Position numbers and translations under genes: made by a program. The notes below the pieces were generated by a model. It was not told the DNA's origin and searched no databases. It saw nothing but the letters and a program-made list of their open reading frames with translations. Below are positions 24,547 through 33,368 of a DNA stretch of 37,193 nt, one piece after another. Origin of the DNA: an uncultured Sutterella sp. (GTDB lineage: Bacteria; Pseudomonadota; Gammaproteobacteria; Burkholderiales; Burkholderiaceae_F); assembly GCA_905206345.1 (NCBI GenBank), contig CAJLGW010000007.1:1-37193 (forward strand). The letters run 5' to 3'. Positions within the stretch are counted from its first letter, which is position 1; every line of letters starts with the position of its first letter.

Positions 24547-27375
24547 TTAGGCTTGGGGCAACTTGGCCAATTGTTCGTTGACCTTTTCTAAGAGCTTGGT
24601 GAAGCTTTCCAAACGTTCACGTTCTTGAGCAACCACGGCTTCAGGGGCTTTGGAAACGAAGCGTTCGTTACCGAGTTTGCCTTGAGCCTTCTTGATTTCG
24701 CCTTCAAGACGCGTGGCTTCCTTCGTCAAACGAGCGCGTTCGGCTTCAACGTCAATTTCCACCACGAGCATGAGCTTGTAGTCATCAACGATCGCCACAG
24801 GAGCGATAGAGCCTTCGGCAGCCTTATTGATGTTGTCCGTGATCTCCACTTCAGCAATACGAGCCAAGTGCTTGATGTACGGAGCAACCGTTTCAAGCAT
24901 TTCGCTATTGCCTTCAACCACCAAGGGCACGCGTTGAGAGGGAGACAATTCCATTTCACCGCGCAAGTTACGGATGGCGTCAATCATGGCTTGCGTGAGC
25001 TTCATCTTTTGAACAGCATCGCCCGTATCTTGAGCAAACGTGGCCGTCGGATAATCTTGAATCATGATAGAGGTTTCTTCAGCCTCTTGGCGCGTACCGG
25101 CAACGGTACTGACCTTTTGCCACAATTCTTCCGTGATAAACGGAATGATCGGGTGAGCCAAGCGCAAAACAGCTTCCAAGACCGTGATCAAGGTATGACG
25201 CGTTGCACGTTGTTGGGCTTCGTTACCGTTATTTAATTGGACCTTGGTCAATTCCAAGTACCAGTCACAGTACGTGTCCCAAACGAAGGAGTAGATGGCA
25301 TTGGCAGCATTATCCAAGCGCCATTCGGCAAAGGCCTTTTCCACTTCGTTGATCGTGCGATCGAGTTCGGACAAAATCCATTGATCAACGAAACTCAATT
25401 CCATCGTCTTATCTTCGCCCAAGCCGCAATCCTTGCCTTGAACGTTCATCAACACAAAGCGCGTGGCGTTCCAGAGCTTGTTGCAGAAGTTACGATAACC
25501 TTCGGCACGGCGCGTATCAAAGTTGATGTTGCGACCGAGCGTAGCGAAAGCAGCCATCGTAAAGCGCAAAGCGTCAGCGCCATGCATAGCAATACCGTTG
25601 GGATAGTTCTTGCGCAACTTGGCTTCAACGATCGGAGCCTTTTCAGGTTGACGCAAGCCACGGGTGTTTTTCACGACCAAGCTTTCGAGATCGATCCCGT
25701 CCATGATGTCCAAGGGGTCAAGGGTGTTACCTTCACTCTTAGACATCTTGTTGCCTTCAGCGTCACGTACCAAACCGTGCAAGTACACGCCCTTAAACGG
25801 AACACGACCGGTGAAGTAGCGCGTCATCATGACCATACGAGCCACCCAGAAGAAGATGATGTCGTAACCGGTCACGAGCATGGAGCTCGGCAAGAAGAGG
25901 TCATAGCCCTTTTCGCTCATCGTCTTTTCATCAGGCCAGCCCATCGTGGAGAAGGGGACCATGGCAGAAGAGAACCACGTATCCAAGACGTCTTCGTCAC
26001 GGGTGAGCTTCACACCGGCACCGGCTTGAGCTTGGGCTTCTTCTTCATTGTGAGCAACGTAAACGTTACCGGCTTCGTCGTACCAAGCTGGGATTTGGTG
26101 ACCCCACCAAAGTTGGCGAGACAAGCACCAGTCTTGTAAGTTTTCCAACCATTGACGGTAAACACCACGCCATTCCTTCGGTTGAATGTTCACCTCACCG
26201 GATTCAACGGCTTCAAGACCGATTTCACCAATGGACTTACCGGGGAATTGAGCCGTTTCGGGAGCGGGCTTGGTCATGGCCATGTACCATTGTTCGCTCA
26301 ACATCGGTTCAACCACTTCATTGGTACGCGTCACACGCGGCACCATGTGCTTATGCTTCTTAACAGCCACCAAAAGACCGCAGGCTTCCAAGTCAGCCAC
26401 ACAAGCCTTACGGCATTCGTAGCGATCCATGCCTTGGTACTTAGCCGGCACGTTTTCATTCATTTTGGCTGTCTTCGTTAAGACGCTCATCGGTTCCAAA
26501 TTGTGACGTTGGCCAACGGCAAAGTCATTGAAGTCATGAGCAGGCGTAATTTTCACGCAACCGGAACCAAACTCGCGATCCACGTATTCGTCAGCAATCA
26601 CTGGGATTTCACGATCGCACAACGGAAGCTTGAGCATCTTGCCCACCAAGTGCTTGTAGCGTTCATCTTCGGGGTGAACGGCTACGGCTTGGTCACCGAA
26701 AAGCGTTTCAGGACGAGTGGTAGCAACCACAACGCCTTCACTGCCGTCAGCGGCCGGATAACGAATTTCCCAAAGATGACCGTCTTCTTCAACGCTTTCA
26801 ACTTCCAAGTCGCTCACTGCGCTTTGCAATTTGGAGTCCCAGTTTACCAAACGCTTGCCGCGGTAGATCAAACCGTCGTTATATAAACGAACGAACGTTT
26901 CCACAACGACCTTAGAGAGGTTGTCGTCCATCGTGAAGTAGAGGCGATCCCAGTCAACAGAGTCGCCCATACGACGCATTTGTTGCAAAATCGTGCCACC
27001 GGAGAACTTTTGCCATTCCCAAATCTTGGCGATGAAGTCTTCGCGGTTCATGTCACGACGGGAGAGACCTTGTTTTTCCAATTGGCGTTCAACCACGATT
27101 TGCGTGGCGATACCGGCATGGTCCGTACCCGGAACCCAAGTCGTGTTGTAGCCCTTCATACGGTGGAAACGCACGAGCGTATCCATCACCGTTTGGTTAA
27201 AGGCGTGACCCATGTGCAAAATCCCCGTAATGTTGGGCGGGGGCAATTGCACGGCAAAGCTGGGCTTAGACGGATCGAGTTTGGCCTTAAAGTAGCCACG
27301 TTGTTCCCAAATGGGATACCAGCGTTTTTCGATTTCCGCCGGTTCAAAGCTCTTGGAAAGTTCTTCAGTCATCAT
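24547..27375 (-). CDS. valS: Valyl-tRNA synthetase
   Basis: This 942-residue class I synthetase attaches valine to tRNA-Val. The HIGH motif is HMGH at residues 54-57, within PPPNITGILHMGHAF. The KMSKS motif is seen in EGNKMSKSEGNTLDP. The editing domain lies between them (ATTRPETLFGD, then DHDF-type residues in TPAHDFNDF). The last 60 residues are charged and helical, like the family C-terminal coiled coil. Two ATG codons in tandem open the frame, with only a weak A/G-rich Shine-Dalgarno. It is the last gene of an operon with pepA, holC and a 123-residue gene; the pepA-holC-valS order is also found in E. coli. Confidence 0.97.
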   Translation of the reverse strand: MMTEELSKSFEPAEIEKRWYPIWEQRGYFKAKLDPSKPSFAVQLPPPNITGILHMGHAFNQTVMDTLVRFHRMKGYNTTWVPGTDHAGIATQIVVERQLEKQGLSRRDMNREDFIAKIWEWQKFSGGTILQQMRRMGDSVDWDRLYFTMDDNLSKVVVETFVRLYNDGLIYRGKRLVNWDSKLQSAVSDLEVESVEEDGHLWEIRYPAADGSEGVVVATTRPETLFGDQAVAVHPEDERYKHLVGKMLKLPLCDREIPVIADEYVDREFGSGCVKITPAHDFNDFAVGQRHNLEPMSVLTKTAKMNENVPAKYQGMDRYECRKACVADLEACGLLVAVKKHKHMVPRVTRTNEVVEPMLSEQWYMAMTKPAPETAQFPGKSIGEIGLEAVESGEVNIQPKEWRGVYRQWLENLQDWCLSRQLWWGHQIPAWYDEAGNVYVAHNEEEAQAQAGAGVKLTRDEDVLDTWFSSAMVPFSTMGWPDEKTMSEKGYDLFLPSSMLVTGYDIIFFWVARMVMMTRYFTGRVPFKGVYLHGLVRDAEGNKMSKSEGNTLDPLDIMDGIDLESLVVKNTRGLRQPEKAPIVEAKLRKNYPNGIAMHGADALRFTMAAFATLGRNINFDTRRAEGYRNFCNKLWNATRFVLMNVQGKDCGLGEDKTMELSFVDQWILSELDRTINEVEKAFAEWRLDNAANAIYSFVWDTYCDWYLELTKVQLNNGNEAQQRATRHTLITVLEAVLRLAHPIIPFITEELWQKVSTVAGTRQEAEETSIMIQDYPTATFAQDTGDAVQKMKLTQAMIDAIRNLRGEMELSPSQRVPLVVEGNSEMLETVAPYIKHLARIAEVEITDNINKAAEGSIAPVAIVDDYKLMLVVEIDVEAERARLTKEATRLEGEIKKAQGKLGNERFVSKAPEAVVAQERERLESFTKLLEKVNEQLAKLPQA

Positions 27376-27413
27376 TTCGTACTTTTCTTTTTAAATAAGT
27401 GAAACAGTTCATT

Positions 27414-27785
27414 TTAACCGAGATTTTGTTCTCGGATAATTTTTTGGGTTTCCGTGCGCACCGATTCAAGAATCAATGCGTTGAGTTGATTGTTCAAGTC
27501 ATTTCTCATTCGTTGATAAGAATTATTTAACGCCATGGAAAGAACATCATCAAGTTGTGCGCTCACTTGTTGGCAAATGGCCGGTGCAATGCGTTGCGTA
27601 ATTTCAGCAATCAATTGCTCCTTATCAACTTGCGGGGCGGCAGGTGTGACAGGCGTACTTTGCACCACCGGGACGCGTTCAATGACGCGACTTAATTGCT
27701 CCCACGAGACCTTCACTCGATCTTTGAGCACGGGAATGTCATCACGAGGGGCGATGGTGGGTTCTTTTCTCAATAAGTTATCCAT
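27414..27785 (-). CDS. Hypothetical 123-residue protein between holC and valS
   Basis: This protein is not recognised. It overlaps the holC stop by one base (TAATG), so it is translationally coupled and almost certainly real. The N-terminal 40 residues are polar (KEPTIAPRDDIPVLKDRVKV). A proline/threonine-rich linker with VVQSTPVTPAAPQ follows. The C-terminal half (about residues 55-120) is an amphipathic helix with alternating acidic and hydrophobic residues, likely a coiled coil. No signal peptide or membrane segment is visible. Location between a DNA polymerase III subunit and valS does not by itself define its role. Confidence 0.75.
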   Translation of the reverse strand: MDNLLRKEPTIAPRDDIPVLKDRVKVSWEQLSRVIERVPVVQSTPVTPAAPQVDKEQLIAEITQRIAPAICQQVSAQLDDVLSMALNNSYQRMRNDLNNQLNALILESVRTETQKIIREQNLG

Positions 27786-28225
27786 TATTTCTGTGCTCCT
27801 TGATCATGAGCGATGGGGTTAAGCCCTTGACTGCGATAAAACTTAAAACGTTCTCGAGCAGCGACTTTTTCATTTTCGTTGGGAGGAACGATGTCAAAAA
27901 CTCGTCCGTAACGCTCAAAAAGCGAACGATAATTGTTGGGTAATTGATCATCGAGCAACACTAAAACGTCACGAGCAGGTAAGAGTTCCTCGTCGTTGGC
28001 GTAAACAATGGGCGTTTCTGCGGCGAGCGGATCCGTTGCATGCACGTGCGGATAAAAACCCGTCGGGTCAAAGCTCCAAAGTTGACGGCTAAAAAATTCA
28101 AGTTTATTGGCGTCTTTAGCCCATACGGCTATGGTCATGTTCATGGAACGCGCCTTGCGGATCAATCGACAGGCGTAGCTGTAGCGATTGGGGACGTTAA
28201 AGTGAAAATCGATGCGTTGTGCCAT
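27785..28225 (-). CDS. holC: DNA polymerase III chi subunit
   Basis: This 146-residue protein matches HolC: it opens with IDFHFNVPNRYSYACRLIRK and has DANKLEFFSRQLWSFDPTGFYPH near residue 38 and VLVLLDDQLPNNY near residue 89. Chi links the clamp loader, through psi, to single-strand-binding protein at the replication fork. The gene begins six bases after pepA and overlaps the next gene by one base, so it is inside a tight operon. Its length is close to the E. coli protein (147). Confidence 0.93.
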   Translation of the reverse strand: MAQRIDFHFNVPNRYSYACRLIRKARSMNMTIAVWAKDANKLEFFSRQLWSFDPTGFYPHVHATDPLAAETPIVYANDEELLPARDVLVLLDDQLPNNYRSLFERYGRVFDIVPPNENEKVAARERFKFYRSQGLNPIAHDQGAQK

Positions 28226-28231
28226 GGCAAT

Positions 28232-29710
28232 TTACTCGGTGCGGGTGTGAGCGAGTTGATGTAACCACGTTACCAACAGAGGAACGGGTCGTGCCGTGCT
28301 TTTGCCCATTGTGCCACCCGTGTTGGCAGTGCCTGCGATATCCAAGTGTGCCCATGGCATTTCGTCATCAATGAATTTGGCTAAGAAGGTGGCGGCAATC
28401 GGTGCGCCGGCTTTACCGCGCGGGCCAATATTGGCAATGTCGGCGACATTGCTCTTAATCATGCTCTTGTACTTACCGTTAAAGGGGAGTGTCCAAACAG
28501 CATCCATGGAAACGTCAGCGGCCAATTCGAGCGAATCGCACAAAATCGGGTCGTTGACAAAAAGGCCGTTATAGACGTCACCTAAGCTCACAACGCACGC
28601 ACCCGTTAAGGTCGCCACGTCAACAATGCTTTGCGGTTCATAGCGCTTGGCGTAAGTAAGGGCGTCGGCCAAAATCAAGCGACCTTCGGCATCGGTGTTA
28701 AGAACTTCAACGGTGAGGCCCGAGAGCGTCTTGATGACGTCTGAGGGCTTAATAGCGTTGGCGTCAGGCAAGTTTTCGCAAGCTGGTACCAAAGCGATCA
28801 CGTTAATCGGTAACTTCATGAGCGCGGCTGCATGAACGCTTGCCAAGACGGCGGCAGCGCCACACATGTCGTACTTCATCTCAAGCATGCTGGAGCCGGG
28901 TTTTAAGCAAAGGCCGCCGGCATCCAACGTGATGCCCTTACCCACTAAGCACACCGGAGCCTCATCTTTTTTGCCACCCATGTAGTGCACTTCGATAAAG
29001 TGGGGTTCGACGACAGAGCCTTGAGAGACAGACAAGAAACTCGTCATTCCGATTTTTTCAATAGCTTTGCGATTGTGAACCTTCACTGTCACGTTTTTAA
29101 GCGATTTGTAAGACTTGGCTATGTCAGCCAAGAAAGCAGGGGTGCACGTATTTGGCGGCAAGTTTCCTAACCACTTGGCCTCATTCATGGCGTGCCCAAT
29201 CGTTTCACCTAAATGCAAGGCTTCAGCAAAGTCTTCGCCCTTTTCATTGAGGATAAAAACGACTTTTCGCTTATCTTTTTCGTTGATATCGGCTTCACGC
29301 AAAGGTTCTTGCAACGTCATTGCACAGATGGCCATGTGCATCAATGTCCAGGAAAAACTGCGTTCTTGGCAACCCCAACCGGCAACATCAACGGCAATCG
29401 TTTCACCGCGAACGCTCTTGATTGCTTGTGTGAAGGCTTTAATAAAAGCGTCTTCATCGTAGTCACTCGATTCACCCAAACCGACAAAAAGAGCTTCGCG
29501 AGCTTTAACGTTTTTAAGATTGCGCAAGGAAAGCGTTTCACCGACTTTTGCCGTGAACTCTTTGTGCTTGATGATGTCAGCTAAAACACCCTCGTTGGCT
29601 TCATCGATTTGATGAGCCATTTCAGTTAAAAGGTGATCGGCAAAAACACCGACTAAAAGGGTGTTGGCTTTGAGTTTTTCAATGGATTGAGTACTTAAAG
29701 AAAATTCCAT
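28232..29710 (-). CDS. pepA: Leucyl aminopeptidase PepA
   Basis: This 492-residue M17 metallopeptidase removes N-terminal residues from peptides using two metal ions. The family signature NTDAEGRLIL lies near residue 337. The metal and substrate residues VGKGITLDAGGLCLKPG (near 254) and MKYDMCGAAAVLAS are also present. In E. coli PepA doubles as a DNA-binding protein in site-specific recombination and carAB control. It is first in the operon with holC, the 123-residue gene and valS, and it is divergent from the VOC gene. Confidence 0.95.
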   Translation of the reverse strand: MEFSLSTQSIEKLKANTLLVGVFADHLLTEMAHQIDEANEGVLADIIKHKEFTAKVGETLSLRNLKNVKAREALFVGLGESSDYDEDAFIKAFTQAIKSVRGETIAVDVAGWGCQERSFSWTLMHMAICAMTLQEPLREADINEKDKRKVVFILNEKGEDFAEALHLGETIGHAMNEAKWLGNLPPNTCTPAFLADIAKSYKSLKNVTVKVHNRKAIEKIGMTSFLSVSQGSVVEPHFIEVHYMGGKKDEAPVCLVGKGITLDAGGLCLKPGSSMLEMKYDMCGAAAVLASVHAAALMKLPINVIALVPACENLPDANAIKPSDVIKTLSGLTVEVLNTDAEGRLILADALTYAKRYEPQSIVDVATLTGACVVSLGDVYNGLFVNDPILCDSLELAADVSMDAVWTLPFNGKYKSMIKSNVADIANIGPRGKAGAPIAATFLAKFIDDEMPWAHLDIAGTANTGGTMGKSTARPVPLLVTWLHQLAHTRTE

Positions 29711-29817
29711 GGCGCAGTCTTCAATTTAATTGTTATTGACAATCTACTTATTTTAATGTTTTCAAAGGGATTTTCATAGCAAAACGAAGATGAAATTGTG
29801 TTGAATTTTCTCGTTTT

Positions 29818-29849
29818 TTGTGACGGAGTAAAGACAAAATCCTTATAAT
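29818..29849 (+). promoter_or_regulatory. Likely promoter of the VOC gene
   Basis: A perfect TATAAT lies at 29844-29849. The -35 region, TTGTGACGG at 29818-29826, is only approximate. Initiation near 29856 would leave a short leader before AAGGAG and the ATG at 29892. Confidence 0.5.
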
Positions 29850-29891
29850 TGATCAAATGACTGTTGAAAGAATTTTAAGGAGTGAATTCAG

Positions 29892-30296
29892 ATGACTGAT
29901 TACCCTAAATTACGTTTATCTCGTCAAACCAGAGATATCGAATTGTTGTTGCCGTTTTATCGTGACGGTTTAGGCTTTGAAGTGCTCGATCGCAGTGAAA
30001 ATGTGAACGGTATGGATACCGTGCTTTTGGGCCATAAGCATTGGCCGTATCAATTTGAATTTGCTCAAGTGCGTGGTGCTGAAGATGCTCCTCGTGCCCC
30101 TTCGAGCGAGTACTATCGCGTCTTTTGCATCGAAAGCGATGAACTTTGGACGATGTTGTTAGCCAGCATGTTTGATGCCGGTGTTCCGCAAGTCACGCCC
30201 CCGTCTGCTTACGTTAACGGCAAGTGGCCGAGCGTTGCTTACGAAGACGCTGACGGTTATCGTGTTGTTTTGGTTCACGGTCACTGGAAGAAGTAA
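29892..30296 (+). CDS. VOC-family (glyoxalase/bleomycin-resistance fold) protein
   Basis: This 134-residue protein fits the vicinal-oxygen-chelate fold: LLPFYRDGLGFEVLDRSENV in the first half and PSVAYEDADGYRVVLVHGHW at the end. The arrangement resembles YycE-like members. Typical members bind a metal and act on small molecules, or sequester drugs; substrate is unknown. AAGGAG precedes the ATG. It is followed by a terminator and then by a GNAT gene, so it is likely expressed from its own promoter. Confidence 0.8.
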   Translation: MTDYPKLRLSRQTRDIELLLPFYRDGLGFEVLDRSENVNGMDTVLLGHKHWPYQFEFAQVRGAEDAPRAPSSEYYRVFCIESDELWTMLLASMFDAGVPQVTPPSAYVNGKWPSVAYEDADGYRVVLVHGHWKK

Positions 30297-30313
30297 TTCG
30301 CTCTTCATGATCA

Positions 30314-30350
30314 AAGCGCAGTCGGCCTGAATTTTCCGATCTGCGCTTTT
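30314..30350 (+). terminator. Terminator after the VOC gene
   Basis: AAGCGCAG plus TCGG pairs with CCGA plus CTGCGCTT, with a single unpaired T, and TTTT follows. Some readthrough to the GNAT gene 20 bases later is possible. Confidence 0.8.
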
Positions 30351-30370
30351 CTTATTTTTAAGGAACAGAG

Positions 30371-30877
30371 ATGATTTCCGTTCGTGTTGCTACCGTTGAT
30401 GATGCTCAAGCGCTCTATGACATTGAATCCGCCTCTTTCCCGGAAGCGGAAGCTTGCAGTTTGGAGAACTTCCAAAAACGCTTGGCTGTTTTTGCCGATT
30501 GCTTTTTAATTTTGGAAAAAGATCAAAAACCAGTGGGTTTGATTGATGGCATGATCACCGATCAGATGACCATCACGGATGATCTCTATGAAGACGCAAC
30601 GCTTCATAATCCCAATGGCGCATGGCAAAGTGTTTTTGGCTTAGCGGTGATTCCGAGTGAACGTCGCCAAGGGTTTGCTGCTTTATTGATGATGGAATTT
30701 ATTGAAAAAGCTCGTAGCGAAGGCCGTAAAGGTTTGATTTTGACCTGCAAAGAAGGTTTGATCGACTTTTATGAACAGTTTGGCTACGAGTGCCAAGGCG
30801 TCTCCGGCTCTGTTCACGGTGGCGCCAAGTGGTATGACATGGTCTTAGACTTTGAAAAAGTTCCTCCTGTTTTCTAA
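30371..30877 (+). CDS. GNAT-family N-acetyltransferase
   Basis: This 168-residue protein has the acetyl-CoA-binding motif A as VFGLAVIPSERRQGFAALLM (near residue 95), with RRQGFA as the pyrophosphate loop. FYEQFGYECQGVSGSVHGG forms the C-terminal part. The start (MISVRVATVDDAQALYDIE) is typical, with AAGGAA upstream. The acceptor substrate is unknown. It ends six bases before the U32 gene and is probably co-transcribed with it. Confidence 0.85.
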   Translation: MISVRVATVDDAQALYDIESASFPEAEACSLENFQKRLAVFADCFLILEKDQKPVGLIDGMITDQMTITDDLYEDATLHNPNGAWQSVFGLAVIPSERRQGFAALLMMEFIEKARSEGRKGLILTCKEGLIDFYEQFGYECQGVSGSVHGGAKWYDMVLDFEKVPPVF

Positions 30878-30883
30878 CGAAAA

Positions 30884-32146
30884 ATGAACCGTAAAGATTT
30901 TGAAATTATGGCCCCGGTGGGGTCTCGTGAAGCGTTATATGCCGCTATTCAAGCCGGTGCCGATTCCATTTACTTTGGGATTGAAAACCTCAATATGCGT
31001 GCGCATTCGGCAAAGGCATTCACGATTAACGATTTAAAAGAAATCGCCGAAGTTTGTCACGAACACAAGGTTAAAACCTATTTAACGGTCAACACCATTA
31101 TTTATGACGAAGACCGTGCGCTTATGCGTGAAATTATTGATGCGGCTAAAGAAGCAGGCATTGATGCAATCATCGCAAGCGACGTGGCCGTGATGAGTTA
31201 CTGCTATGACATTGGTCAACCGGTTCATTTGTCCACGCAATTAAATATCTCCAATATTGAAAGCTTGCGCTTTTTTGCGCGCTTTGCCGATGTAGTGGTA
31301 TTGGCCAGAGAACTCAACCTTGACCAAGTTAAAGCCATTGCTCAGGCAATTGAAAAGGAACAAATTAAGGGGCCTTCGGGCAAACTCGTTCGCATTGAAA
31401 TGTTCTGCCACGGCGCCCTTTGCATGGCCGTGAGCGGTAAGTGCTATTTGAGTTTGTCCACGCGTGGTTTTAGCGCCAATCGCGGTAATTGCATGCAAAA
31501 CTGCCGCCGCACTTACATTGCCAAAGACAAAGAACGCGATATCGAATTTGAGATCGACAACGAATACATCATGAGTCCGAAGGACTTGAAAACGATCGGC
31601 TTCATGGATCGAATGGTCGAGGCCGGTGTGAAGGTTTTCAAGATCGAAGGGCGTGCCCGTGGCCCGGAATACGTTCGAGTCGTTACACAGTGCTACGGTG
31701 AAGCATTGGATGAAATCTTAGAAAATCGTTGGGACGAAACCAGTCAAACGAAGTGGGATGATCGCTTGGCAACGGTCTTTAACCGCGGTTTTTGGGACGG
31801 CTACTATCTGGGTCAACCCGTGGGAGAACTCACCAAGCGCTATGGCTCTTTGGCAACGGAGACGAAATTTTATGCCGGTAAGTGCTTGAAGTACTTCTCT
31901 AAGATCGGCGTGGCGGAATTTTTGGTGCAAGCCCAAGACTTCCAATTGGGGGATAAGTTGCTGATCACCGGGCCCACGACAGGCGCGATTTTTGTTAAGC
32001 CCGAAGAAATTATCTGTGATGAAAAGCCCGTGACAGAGATTAAAAAGGGGATGGATATCACCTTTAAGATTGCTGAAAAAGTCCGAGAAAACGACAAGTT
32101 ATACGTAATTCGTGAATCGGAAGTTGCTAAGCTCGCTAAGGCTTAA
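30884..32146 (+). CDS. U32-family protein, TrhP-like
   Basis: This 420-residue protein starts with the U32 pattern KDFEIMAPVGSREALYAAIQ and has a TIM-barrel-like N-terminal half. Five cysteines, at 175, 180, 187, 203 and 207 (FCHGALCMAVSGKC, then NRGNCMQNCRR), match the family region expected to hold an iron-sulfur cluster. Members such as TrhP and RlhA hydroxylate tRNA or 23S rRNA using prephenate-derived chemistry; older annotation as a collagenase/peptidase is probably wrong for this group. The length and cysteine pattern are closer to TrhP than to the longer RlhA. Which RNA it modifies is not determined. Confidence 0.85.
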   Translation: MNRKDFEIMAPVGSREALYAAIQAGADSIYFGIENLNMRAHSAKAFTINDLKEIAEVCHEHKVKTYLTVNTIIYDEDRALMREIIDAAKEAGIDAIIASDVAVMSYCYDIGQPVHLSTQLNISNIESLRFFARFADVVVLARELNLDQVKAIAQAIEKEQIKGPSGKLVRIEMFCHGALCMAVSGKCYLSLSTRGFSANRGNCMQNCRRTYIAKDKERDIEFEIDNEYIMSPKDLKTIGFMDRMVEAGVKVFKIEGRARGPEYVRVVTQCYGEALDEILENRWDETSQTKWDDRLATVFNRGFWDGYYLGQPVGELTKRYGSLATETKFYAGKCLKYFSKIGVAEFLVQAQDFQLGDKLLITGPTTGAIFVKPEEIICDEKPVTEIKKGMDITFKIAEKVRENDKLYVIRESEVAKLAKA

Positions 32147-32201
32147 ACGCTAGTTTTTGCTTTGCAATTTAATTGACGGTGTGGCAAAATTTTCAGCCGT
32201 C

Positions 32202-32277
32202 GGGGATGTAGCTCAGTTGGCAGAGCGCTGCGTTCGCAATGCAGAGGTCGGGAGTTCGACCCTCCTCATCTCCACCA
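32202..32277 (+). tRNA. tRNA-Ala (anticodon CGC)
   Basis: The cloverleaf has acceptor GGGGATG/CATCTCC with the G3:U70 pair that identifies alanine tRNAs. The anticodon loop TTCGCAA gives CGC at 32235-32237, which reads GCG. The T-loop is TTCGACC, the discriminator A73, and CCA is encoded. Confidence 0.95.
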
Positions 32278-32283
32278 AGATTA

Positions 32284-32318
32284 AAAAACCGCTCTAATCG
32301 CAAGATTGAGCGGTTTTT
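32284..32318 (+). terminator. Terminator of tRNA-Ala transcript
   Basis: AAAAACCGCTC pairs perfectly with GAGCGGTTTTT; AATC/GATT continues the stem around a GCAA loop, leaving one unpaired T. Confidence 0.9.
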
Positions 32319-32387
32319 GCATAAATATCAATGAATTAACGCTTTGGTAGACAACGATCCGTATACAAAAGCGCCCCCTTGGGTAAA

Positions 32388-32588
32388 TCAATCAACATCG
32401 TCGGGTTGAATGGAAGTAGCCGGAAGGCTTGCCACGACAAAGTGGTTAAACATGATTTCGCGACAAACCACTTGAATGGCAATACTCAAAACAATCGTAA
32501 TGAGAATGAAACCAAACAAAAGGGCCAAGCGAGAGACCGGTTTGTCAGGGGCAGTAATGTGATCAAATGCGCGGAAAGGATTGAGCAT
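32388..32588 (-). CDS. Possible small single-pass membrane protein (66 residues)
   Basis: The reading frame has a polar N-terminus (MLNPFRAFDHITAPDKPVSR), one strong membrane segment (about residues 21-43, LALLFGFILITIVLSIAIQVV) and a polar tail. No family is recognised. There is no Shine-Dalgarno before the ATG; the minus strand reads TCCTCCT there. The opposite strand is open too but gives an implausible, very polar product. It follows the GNAT gene in the same direction with a 113-bp gap. It may be real, but evidence is limited to composition. Confidence 0.4.
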   Translation of the reverse strand: MLNPFRAFDHITAPDKPVSRLALLFGFILITIVLSIAIQVVCREIMFNHFVVASLPATSIQPDDVD

Positions 32589-32701
32589 AGGAGGACAATC
32601 GTGTCTGACTTAAACCTTCGGAAGAATCAGTCTTAAAGTACTTTTAACGCGCGCTATTTTAATGGCTTAGAGCTTGAAGTTTTCTTGTTGGTTACGTTTT
32701 G

Positions 32702-33310
32702 TTAACGATTATCCAATTTGTTTTCAAGCAAGGTTTCAATGCCTTGCAACTGAGAAAACGCAATGACCGGTGTCGGAGACGTACGATGCTCACCGATCAT
32801 CTTTTCCATCCAAACCATGTTGTACCAGCGGTTGAACTTGTAGCCACATTGATGGAATTCGCCCACGAAGCGAAACCCCAAGTGTTCATGAAACTGCACG
32901 CTGTTTTTGGTCAAAAACTCATCTTCAACAGACGGATAACCGATGCAGGCATTTAAGTTGAGAATGTTTTGAGCCTTGGAAATGACTTCAAGCTTTTCAT
33001 AAAGACGTTTGCCGAGCCCCATTTTTTGGCAACCGTTTTTCAAATAAATGGTCGTTTCAACGGACCAATCGTAAGCGGCTCTACCGACAAAAGCGCCCGT
33101 GTAGGCATAGCCCAAAATTTCGCCATTTTTACTGGCAACGATATAGGGGTACTTCTTTAAGGTTGTTTGAATGCGATGGGAGAATTCTTCCAACGAGGGA
33201 ACATCGTACTCAAAAGTAATACTCGTATTTTTAACGTAGTAGGCATAGATGTCCAAAAGGGCTTTTGCATCACTGAGCGTTGCAACTCGGAAAACGATTT
33301 CGTCAGACAT
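32702..33310 (-). CDS. GNAT acetyltransferase, phosphinothricin-acetyltransferase-like
   Basis: This 202-residue protein shows the Pat/Bar-type pattern: FRVATLSDAKALLDIYAYYV at the start, GYAYTGAFVGRAAYDWSVET near residue 67 and motif A in KMGLGKRLYEKL near residue 96. HEHLGFRFVGEFHQCGYKFN and WYNMVWMEK follow as in this group. Members acetylate amino-acid analogues such as phosphinothricin or methionine sulfone, but chromosomal versions often have housekeeping substrates. The last 30 residues (from about 170) extend beyond the usual domain. It sits alone, leftward, upstream of the 66-residue frame. Confidence 0.87.
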   Translation of the reverse strand: MSDEIVFRVATLSDAKALLDIYAYYVKNTSITFEYDVPSLEEFSHRIQTTLKKYPYIVASKNGEILGYAYTGAFVGRAAYDWSVETTIYLKNGCQKMGLGKRLYEKLEVISKAQNILNLNACIGYPSVEDEFLTKNSVQFHEHLGFRFVGEFHQCGYKFNRWYNMVWMEKMIGEHRTSPTPVIAFSQLQGIETLLENKLDNR

Positions 33311-33368
33311 TTCTATTCTCCTAGGAATGTCAAAAATTGTACTCCGCGCAAGTTGTTCTTGAGGGGGC

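Noticed and set aside
25237..26139. 300-codon plus-strand frame opposite valS
   Set aside because: It lies fully inside valS, whose catalytic motifs are intact. It has no ribosome binding site or recognisable domain.
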